A stretch of 64,000 bases of DNA from the NCBI GenBank assembly GCA_051294375.1, contig CM119266.1, positions 17,106,087 to 17,170,086 of the forward strand, in the 5' to 3' direction. The notes beneath the pieces were generated by a model. That model did no database searches, had not been told where the DNA came from, and worked only from the letters and a program-made list of their open reading frames with translations. Source of the stretch: Paraspadella gotoi. Its lineage: Eukaryota; Chaetognatha. Made by a program: the position numbers and the translations under genes. The first letter of the stretch is position 1. Each line of letters begins with the position of its first letter. Below, one piece after another: positions 34,472 to 64,000 of the stretch.

Positions 34472-37312
34472 CCACCTCCCTGATCTTTTCTGTCAATTCA
34501 TGCGCGGCCTCGTCGTCCAACATCCTCATTCCTGCAGTCGCAAACCACATGAAGGGAGTCGACGCCCAACTCGAACGCGGGAAATCGTCTTCAGTTAATT
34601 CGTCCTTTAAGTGTTGAATCAGGTCACCGACGTAAGGCTGCACTTGATCCAGTTTGCCTTAAGGAAGATGGGGTAATTAGTCGACGACTCATAGTCGTTA
34701 ATGATTAACTTTTTAAACTTTTATCTATGTTAATCCGAATGTTGCGCGGTTACAACCCATTGTGCGCATCAATGACAATGTCATTGCAACTCCAAAAATA
34801 TTGGTGACATATATACATAATTTTATACATATCACTGACGATGTTCGCCCAATTTATGTCCACTAAGGCGTAGTGAAAGTTACATACGAAAATTCTAAAA
34901 GTCAATTATGAACAACATACCATCAGTGAACATTAATTTGTAAAAAAATTTTATTTTATGCTTTTTAATTTTCGCAGTAAGCTATATTTATATATAGTAC
35001 TATCCTTATAAAATCGAAAAATTTCAAAATAGGCTTTTCTTAATTTTGATTGCAGATTTGAATTCCTCGTCAAAAGTTGATAAAAGAAAATATAAATCAT
35101 TTTTAAAAATATATAAAAAGTTAATTTTCAGCTTAAAATATAGCTTTTTCTAATTTTTGACCCACTTAATGAAGGAATTTTTCAAAAAGAGTTATATTTC
35201 TTTTTATCAACTTTTTATGACGAATCCAAATCTGCAAAAAAATCTTAAAAAAAACTGTTTTGAAATTTTAACATTTATTGGTTTAGTACTAGTATAAAAA
35301 TGGCCTACTGCGTAAATTGTAAAATTTATTATGAATTTTTTTATTATATATGCGATTTTATTCGAATACAACGAGGTTGATTCAGTACAATCATCATCAA
35401 CAAACAAACAAACAAAGATAGACTAAGTCTAAGTAAAAAACATAAAATAGAGAGAAAAAAAACAGTTAATTAAATAAAAATAATTAATTAATTAAAATTT
35501 AAACAATTAAAAATTGTTCATTAGTATAATATCGTTCGTTCCTCACTTTTAGAATTTTAATTAAAGTTAAATTTTGAAATTTTACTACGCCTTAATGTCC
35601 ACATTACCTCCTCCAATTTTTGCCATCAATTTCGTGGTCACCTGCCAATGTGCTTATTCCTGGTTCGGTCTTGTAATTCCAGGATTTTCCATTTTTGGAA
35701 ATCGGTTTTAAGTCTGGGATTTCATCTCTTGGGTCATATTGATAAACGTAGATGCGCGATCCTTAAAACAAATTCATTTAATTCGTTTGTTTAACCCAGA
35801 AAAGTTTGCTCTTGAAGCAAGAATCATACCATTAGACCAAAATTTAGCCTTAATTCTTTTTTAGCCGGATCTGCTTCCAGCAGATCTCGGCTCTATAATC
35901 CACTTTGTCGGTCCGTCGGTCCCAACCCAAAATCATCTCAGAATATCGAATTATGATAAATTATGCGAAAAAATTTATGTCCGTCCGTCCATCTGTCTGT
36001 CTGTCCGTCCGTCGGTCCGCCCGTCCATCCCCCGTAAGATTTTAACGCCAATTACTCATGATTGTATGGGGCGATTGACTTGAAATTTTGTATGTGGTAT
36101 ATACAAAATTACCGAAAGTGGTGGGTACGAAAGTGGGTAGGAAAGTGTGTGATTGATCAGGAAATCAAGTTTAATCGTGGTAATGAGTTAAAATGAAAAA
36201 AAAAATATCTATTTCAATATTTGATTATGATTAATTCTTTTTTATTAAATATAAATTCAAGCTGCATTAACTATTAATAAATTAGTAATTAATATATTCT
36301 TAATTATTTTGTAATTAATTCAGTTATTAACTTAGTGATCGAGATTGTTGTTTTGATTGAGGGGCGAGACAAAGGGGAAAACGATTTTGACTCGAATAAA
36401 AAATATTAATATTGATTATTAAATATTTAATTTATTAATTGTCTGATCAGCTGCTTACCACTAATGATCGTGGGTAGATCCGGCAGTTTGCTCAAACTTG
36501 TTTTCATTGTTGACAAGAAATATATTAGGTCTTTATATACTAGTAATAATTGGCATAATTCACGAAATACTGAGTCATTTTAGTTAATACTTGACAGACT
36601 AGTAAATGTCTCTTGTGTATATGTATCATGATAAAAAAGTAAATTCGGCATAATCGTATAATATTTGGTTATTTTAGCTGATAAGAGATCAACCACTGGA
36701 ATTAGGTCACAAATATATTTTTAAGTTATGTCGTCACGAATTCACCAGGAAAAAAACATGATACGGAAGTTGCTGCTGCGAAACACATTGGATTAATTGT
36801 TTGTTAATTTTTTTAAAATTTTTTAAAATTTTTTAATTCTTGTTAATTCAGAGAATTCAGTCTCCTACAAAGCTTCATAGCAAAATGAGATACAAAAGTT
36901 GTTTTTTTTCATCTTTATTATTAAATTAAGAATGACCACTGCCCAGGCTTTTGGGAGATTTTTATCTCTCCAGCCAGGGCATGAGTGAGTTTAAGTGAGT
37001 TTAAGTAAGTTTAAGTGAGTTTAAGTTTTAGGTCGACTTCATAGTGACGTTGTCGCCTAGGACCAGTTCCATCGCTGCCCACTTAGCGCCTTATCCACAC
37101 TGGTAACGCCTTCGGATCACGTCGGGCTCAACGACCAACAATGAGAGGGACTGACAAAAATCATTCCCACCTGAGCTTCCTGCATCCACAATGACGGCGA
37201 ACTTTCTTTTTGGCAACGAAGTCGACGACGTCGTTGACGACGGTGCCGCGTGGACGAGAATGAGCAAAGCCCAAGTGATTGTTGAAGCGAAAATGACACC
37301 GATGAAATTCAT
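32378..37312 (-). CDS. Ectonucleoside triphosphate diphosphohydrolase (GDA1/CD39 family), probably secreted
   Basis: Nine exons: 37312-37171, 35761-35642, 34657-34476, 34294-34121, 33856-33643, 33284-33061, 32814-32706, 32639-32518, 32446-32378. All are GT-AG with consistent phases, giving 451 residues. The N-terminus has a hydrophobic signal-like segment (about 4-22). Apyrase conserved regions are visible in order: ACR1 AVIVDAGSSGSRIYVYQY (39-56, split by intron 1), ACR2 ATAGMRML (127-134), ACR3 SGEEEGAFAWISLNYI (169-184) with the catalytic-type Glu, and ACR4 ETGGASSQ (199-206). YTHSFLYFGQDQ, CSFAGVYQPAF and a C-terminal VGAVLYQLEL follow. No C-terminal membrane segment is seen, unlike cell-surface CD39. 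The family hydrolyses nucleoside tri- and diphosphates with Ca/Mg. ACR4 carries Glu-Thr where the family usually has Asp/Ala-Leu before GGAS. Intron 7 is only 66 bp and contains a CT/GA run. AATAAA overlaps the stop codon. Confidence 0.92.
34409..34468 (+). repeat. (AT)n and (AG)n microsatellites flanking a 10-N gap
   Basis: An AT run (about 34396-34426), ten Ns (34427-34436), then (AG)n to 34469. The gap is an assembly join across two repeats. On the minus strand the CT run begins six bases after the NTPDase exon 3 donor. Confidence 0.9.
35863..36502 (+). mobile_element. Family A element, about 640 bp, in NTPDase intron 1 region
   Basis: Left AGCCGGATCTGCTTCCAGCAG, right GTAGATCCGGCAGTTTGCTCAAACTTG. 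Contains a long (CCGT)n/(CTGT)n run and the TTAATTAA core. It lies about 100 bp before NTPDase exon 2 in transcript sense. Confidence 0.75.
36980..37028 (+). repeat. Short tandem repeat GAGTTTAAGT
   Basis: Four to five head-to-tail copies of a 10-bp unit in NTPDase intron 1. No function is evident. Confidence 0.7.
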
Positions 37313-37909
37313 GACGAACGGACGAACGGATTTTTGAAGTTAAAATGAATTAAGAGTTCATGTTGCAGGTCGAGAATTATACGGTGCTCTACAAAAGATC
37401 TAAGGCGTAGGTCGTTTTATTGTGTAAAACTGCGATGAGTTAAGTTATTTAAAAAAAATTTAAAAAAATCAAAAAAAGTTTTTTTTATGCAAATTTTTAC
37501 GGTTAAGACTTTTCTCTTTTCTTATTTTTTTTCGCGCGTTTTTGAGAAAGAAAAATCAGAAATCAATGATCGATTCCTGACCAAGAAAATATTTTAAGAT
37601 CAAAATTTTTAAATTGTATGAGCAGAAAATTTTTTAAATTGAATGAACAGAAAAATGACTGGGCTGTAATAACAATTAAATAAACGGAATGTGCTTTTTT
37701 GTGAAGGTCATTTTGACATTTTAACAAAATTACATCCAGATGTCATTATCAAACCCCATTCACTTAAAATGTTGTAGTTTTCGTGAGTTTTCACACACTC
37801 TCTCACTATCTTTCTCTTTCTCTCTGATCTTTTCGACTCTGACTTACGCTAATTGATACTATAATACTTTCTCTCTCTCTCTCTCTCTCTCTCTCCTCTC
37901 GTCTCCTCT

Positions 37910-37940
<31 letters not shown>

Positions 37941-38848
37941 TCTTTTGATTATGCCGACAAAATAGGGGCTTTCGATCTTAGCCACAAACTTTTTTCGATC
38001 TGCTTTCAGAAATTCATCAAAAAAAAAAAAAAAAAAAAAATCAAATAAGTTTTGTAAAAAAAATTATTAAGAAGAAATAAATATTATTCCAGAAAATAAT
38101 TTTTATGTGATTATGTCAGAAATCAATTTACTAAGGAAAGACGAAAACAGCTGTGGTTGACTTGATCTGTTTTTTGTCGTTTAAGATACATCGGTTTTTA
38201 CAATTTAGTCTCTTATCATATCTATAAAGTTTTCTTGATTCATTGTAATCGCCAAATTAAATCGATTTAAAATATATTTTATTTTTAACAATTAATCGTG
38301 ATCTTTTTTAATGAATAAATTTAATCTGAATAACATTATTCATTAATAAAAAAATAAATTTATAGAATTTTTTTATTTTAAAGAAGTTCTAAACTTGTGA
38401 GATGTACTACATGTACTACATGTGAGTGTATAAAGATTTCAAAAAGATGTTCGAACTAAAAACGAAAGGAAAAGAAATAAAAAAAAAAGATTGAATCTCG
38501 TTCAGAAAAAAAACAGCCGTGGCTATAAAAAGGATCCATTTGAAATACAAAATATTTAGCTTATGCAAGAATACTAAGTTTTCAACTTGATGCGACTTTA
38601 AAACTTGAGTGGCCACAAAAGGCAAAGTAAGTTGGGGCCAATGTGTTAGATAAGGCCTCAGGCCTTAAAAAAAAAATTAAAATAAAAATAAACTAAAATC
38701 GGAAAAAATTCGAAAATTCGTTTTTTATCTTAATGTTGTTCTCATGCAAGCGATATCCCGGCAGAGCTTGGTTATGATGATATGTTTGGATGTTTGGGGA
38801 AAAACTCTGAAGGTCGACGCTTGTTTAGAGTAAGAGATAGAGAGATAC

Positions 38849-38907
<59 letters not shown>

Positions 38908-39424
38908 CGCTTTGTTTTGATTTTTTTTGTATTATTTTTTTTTAAATTATCTCATAAGCTTCAATCTATCTTCAATCCTTACAATATGCAATTTTCATTT
39001 AATTATTAGCTAATTAAATAATAAACCCATCGTCAAAGACTGAAAGCAGATTAAACAGATTTTATGGGAAAAAAAATTAAAGAAGAATATTGAATTGATA
39101 CGAGATGGTTTTTTAATGGTCCACGATTTATGTACCGACTCTATAGGTCGGTGTTGGTCTTGTTTAGTCTGTGTCAGAATCGCCTCTCAGGCTGACCTGC
39201 ATGCTTTACCGAATTTTTAAATTTTCTTTAAAAAAATCAACTAACTTTTCTATATAAAAAGTTCGGATATTTTACCGAAAAAAGTTGCGAGAAATAAAGC
39301 CTACAGAAAAAAATTTATTCATATACATAATTGTCAATTATGTATATTATTGTCAATTGTTTTGTTTTATCCTTGATACAGATTAATAGAAAGAGTTTGA
39401 AATATTTGTTTTCAATAACGATTG

Positions 39425-39566
39425 TTTTTTATTTCTTTTAGAAACGTACATGTTTCGGCTCTGAGTTTCGAGCCTTTATCAGCGTTAACAGGTTAACAGG
39501 TTAACGCTGATGAAGGCTCGAAACTAAAAGCCGAAACATGTACGTTTCTAAAAGAAATAAAAAAAC
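39425..39566. repeat. Fold-back copy of family B
   Basis: TTTTTATTTCTTTTAGAAACGTACATGTTTCGGCT on the left is the reverse complement of AGCCGAAACATGTACGTTTCTAAAAGAAATAAAAA on the right. The centre is AACGCTGATGAAGGCTCG with its inverse and a GGTTAACA tandem. Confidence 0.85.
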
Positions 39567-40069
39567 AGTGATACATATTAAATAATGGAAGTCTGTTTTT
39601 TTTTTAATCTCTATAATTAAATATGATGAATAAATATATTATAATTTTCGTTAACAATTCTCGTTCTCACATCTCAGGCTAAGCTGTTCGAGACAAACGA
39701 CGTTTTCGTCGTTGTCATCTTCTCCGTCATCTTGGTCCTCGTCGTCGTTGTCATTGTCGTCTTCCTAATCGTTGTCTTTGTCGTAAACTCGCTTTTGTTT
39801 TCGTTGTCCTTGTCCGCTTCAGATTTCGCAAAATCAACGATAACTATTTTTTTTTTAAATTGAATTTAATTGTGTGCTGTAATTGAAAGTTGTTGCGATA
39901 GAAACACAAACTATTTATTTGCTGAAGGAAATTATGATTGAAAAAAAAATGGAGCAACGAGCGTCGGTTTTGCAGAGAGAGAGAGAGAGAAGAAAATAAG
40001 CGAAGTCAACAAATTATGGTCAGTGAAAATGAAAGAGGGAGCATGGTCAGAAAATCGACCGTCTGTCCG

Positions 40070-40395
40070 TCCCCCTCAGCATTGATTGGATGGTTGGATT
40101 GGAGTAAAATTTTGTGTGTGGGTAGGAAAGTGTGTGATTGATCTGGATATTAATATGGAATAAAAATTATGCCAGTTGAAAAAAATTATGTCAGATGACC
40201 AAATTATGCCAGTTGACCAAATTATGCCAGTTTACCAAATTATGCCTGTTGACTAAATTATGCCAGTTGACCAAATTATGCCAGTTGACCAAATTATGCC
40301 TGTTGACCAAATTTTGCCAGTTGACCAAATAAAGCAAGTTGAATAAATTATGCAAGTTGACCAAATTATGCAAGCTGACCAAATTAGGCAAGTTG
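40070..40395 (+). repeat. Family A fragment with the 18-bp minisatellite
   Basis: AAATTTTGTGTGTGGGTAGGAAAGTGTGTGATTGA module followed by about 12 copies of ATGCCAGTTGACCAAATT (40165-40395). Terminal sequences are missing. Confidence 0.75.
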
Positions 40396-40609
40396 GTATT
40401 GGCGCAGCGACTGGTAATGATTGATAGATCATTTGATTTATAGATTTTTCCATAGTCTGTTAAGATTTGTTATGTTACGATTTGTTATGATCTTAAATTG
40501 AATGTTTGGAGTTAAGAGATAAAAAGTCCTGGGGCACTTTTTAGCTTAGACTAAGGTTGGTGGTTAAGTAAGTACTAAGTAGTATAGAATATTTTTTTTC
40601 CTAGGTGGT

Positions 40610-41155
40610 GATTTCATTTTTTTTATTTGGTGGTATTAAAGAGGCATCCTCCAATATATACCCTGATTCCGATTGATCACCCTCCCCTTTTTTTGATATT
40701 TGGCTTAAAGATTCAACAATATATGTCACTGCTTTAAACAGATACTTGACAGCTTTGGAATACAAGTAACCGGGGAGTCCTTTTCATGTTTTTTCTTGGA
40801 ATTATTTATTTTCTTTTACACTTTCGTAGAGCTTTATGCTGAACTCTTTTCAGCCCACAATTTTTTAGAAAAGGATTCTACTCAACTTTTTTTTCTCATG
40901 ACATCGATTCAGTTATTTTTTTCTTTTAACATGAGGTCTCATTTTCATTTGATCAAAATCTCGGAGCAGCTTCTCCAAATAGACCAGGGAAGAAAAACTC
41001 TTAAAAAAATCTAAAAAAAATTTTAAACACCCACGGTCAACCATAATAAGTTAAATTATCAAAAAATTAAAGTTAACCGAATTCCACCCTAAAAATAAAA
41101 AAAATTTACGATTGAGTTTAACGGTGAAGTTTTAACGGTTGAGGAATCTCTATTT
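40610..41155 (-). mobile_element. Family E fragment, reverse orientation
   Basis: 40640-41000 matches 8950-9210 in reverse complement (TTTAAACAGATACTTGACAGCTTTG, TTTTCTTGGAATTATTTATTTTC). The end at about 41125-41150 (AACGGTTGAGGAATCTCT) corresponds to the family E terminus. Confidence 0.55.
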
Positions 41156-41355
41156 TCAATTAAAATAGCGAAATTATTTTTTGTTTTGTTTTAATAATCT
41201 CCGGCAATTTTTATTTTCTAATTGATTGAAAGACATTTCGGACACCTGCCAATTTTTAAAGTTTATGAATTTAATAATTAAAGCAATTTTACTTTCAAAC
41301 TTGAAATCATTCAAGTTATGCTTCGGTAATTTTACAAACATTGGAGTTCATTTGA

Positions 41356-41455
<100 letters not shown>

Positions 41456-41564
41456 TTTAGTATTGGCCTTCAGCATTATTAGACAAAAGGACCCATTAGA
41501 CGTACTCGATACTGTCCTGGGTCAAGTGTAATCATTTCTATTTCTATTTCTATTTCTATTTCTC

Positions 41565-41632
<68 letters not shown>

Positions 41633-42428
41633 CTCTCTTCTCGACCTCCTTTACTATTTAAAAAAAAAATCATGTATTTGTATAATTTCTACAATTCCAG
41701 AAAAAAAAAGCTCATTACATTAATCAATCATTTGACGTAAATTTTATTAATAATTATAGACTCATTTTAAGCGACATACATTAGTTTTAATGTTTTCATG
41801 ACATAATTCATACTTCGTTCAATTTCTTTATTTCCAATAATGATACTGAAAGTCTTAGCCTTTTTTTTTTGATCAGCACGCTTCTGATGGGAGCCGATGG
41901 TAAGAGCTCTCATTTGAAAAAGAAACAAAAGACATAAGCTATCAATCATGAGGATTTTATATCATGAGGATTTTATATTCAGAATTTTGTAAAGAGAGCA
42001 CGTAGTACAGTTCTATTGATCTAGCTTTATTGGATAAACATTACAACGGATTTTGAATTTGGTATTATGTAGAAACATAAAGATATAAAAACTGTTTCGA
42101 ATTGGAATGATAAAAAACATCTTAAAATTAAGTATTAAGTTGACTTATTTTTCAGGTTTCTTAAACCTTCGTACATATTCTTTTTTAGACTATTCTTTAT
42201 ACCACAAAATGATTGTTTTTCAAAAATACATAAGACGGCAAAAATGGGAATGTTTACAGTACATAATACAGATAGAAAATACCTCCAAACCGCGTAATTC
42301 AAACTTTCTTCAAGTTTGAATTGAAATGTACACAATCAATGAGAATGTTATAGTTTTAGTATTGTCGCTTCAAACATCGTAGGGAGAATTTAATTTCTCT
42401 GTAACTGACATGTCATGTCGAGTCATGT

Positions 42429-63190
<20,762 letters not shown>

Positions 63191-64000
63191 CTGAGAAAAG
63201 GAAAGTATCATTTCTTACAAGACTTCATAAACATAATTATACAATTGTAAAAGTTGATAAAAACATTCTGCCACGTTATCATTAAGGAAGCAAGGTACAC
63301 TGGAAGTTAATAAGCGACCAATGTTTTGAGGCAGATAGCTAATTTAATAATATAAATTTCATAAAAGAAATACTTTTTGTGATAAGCATATAATGAAAAT
63401 ATAAACTAAATTATTATTAAACCCTATTAAAAATATTGCTAAGATAGTAAAATAAGACTTTTATGAAAACCCTATCATATATATGAGAAATGATCTAAAC
63501 TGCTACAATATGTAAATGAGATTGGAGTTCTATAACTCATTTATTGGTGATTAACATCGATTTATGAGGAAAACGCATATTATATTTATTTGAGCAATAT
63601 ATTTCGGTTAACATCGCTTAACCAATAACCATAGCTCATTTGCGAAGTGTTAATCACCAATACTATGTACTCATACCGCATATGCGATGACTCTTAAGCA
63701 ATATAACTCATTTGAAATGAACCACGAGTTTTTCTGCCGCGAGACGGATAACCCCCCGCTCATCAGCATAATATAGTTTAATCTCATGACACCAAAACTT
63801 CTGGATATCCGTGTCATTTGTCGAGATTTCTCATTTCCGTCGTTTTTGACTTCGTTTTCCATTAGCGTCTTGACACCAATTAACAATGGGGCGCCCTGTC
63901 AAAAGCCCGTTTGCCCAGTTCGTCCTGTTCGTCCGCATTTTATAATGGGAACAGACTTCTGTATTTCATTTAAACGTTTGAACTTTGATTATACTCAGGC
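63191..64000. other. Upstream edge of the window, no exon identified
   Basis: The receptor's missing first exon would lie here or beyond. I found no minus-strand frame with a hydrophobic TM1 start that ends one base into a Gly-type codon next to a GT. A plain AT-rich stretch (63200-63660) is followed by less AT-rich sequence with no recognised protein. Confidence 0.4.

Noticed and set aside
63671-63886. Minus-strand frame considered as the receptor's first exon
   Set aside because: It has no hydrophobic TM1 start, and no donor leaving the one-base phase needed by the exon at 63190. An alternative frame nearby was no better.

Overview
This window is nuclear DNA of an animal, most likely an invertebrate bilaterian. 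It is AT-rich and holds compact conserved exons separated by long GT-AG introns. There are long (CT)n/(AG)n runs and many short mobile elements. The genes are metazoan types: a LIM-nebulin-SH3 protein, a typical 2-Cys peroxiredoxin, a CD39-type NTPDase, an R-SNARE, a class-A-like GPCR, an ankyrin protein and a secreted LDLa/SRCR protein. I could not fix the phylum. Gene models were built by eye from conserved domains, splice sites and reading phase. In every model the exon phases agree across every junction used.

Minus-strand genes, from high to low coordinate: a seven-TM receptor (63190 to 42429; its first exon is not found), a secreted NTPDase (37312 to 32378), a 2-Cys peroxiredoxin (27842 to 23915) and Lasp (23115 to 1983). 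A fifth minus-strand gene, a divergent VAMP-like R-SNARE with an unusually long tail beyond its membrane anchor (14478 to 10424), lies wholly inside the 9.4-kb sixth intron of Lasp, on the same strand.

Plus-strand genes: a seven-exon ankyrin-repeat protein (48456-52357) and an uninterrupted 1061-codon secreted LDLa/SRCR protein (59456-62641). Both lie inside introns of the minus-strand receptor, so that receptor gene hosts two antisense genes.

The rest is repeats. They include a roughly 0.5-1.3 kb element whose ends share GTCGGATCTGC in inverted orientation (about ten copies, some carrying an 18-bp minisatellite); three further TIR families; tRNA-derived SINEs with A and B boxes; an LTR-like fragment with a tRNA-Leu-like primer site; and fold-back copies of a repeat with a hammerhead-ribozyme-like core. 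The ankyrin gene is distinctive in three ways: a CCAAT-box array before its start codon, an 81-bp minisatellite that copies its first splice donor about a dozen times, and a three-fold duplication around its fifth donor.

The most noteworthy items are the tailed R-SNARE, the receptor lacking most class-A motifs yet carrying a roughly 260-residue third loop, and the secreted protein with about 690 residues of unrecognised C-terminal sequence.
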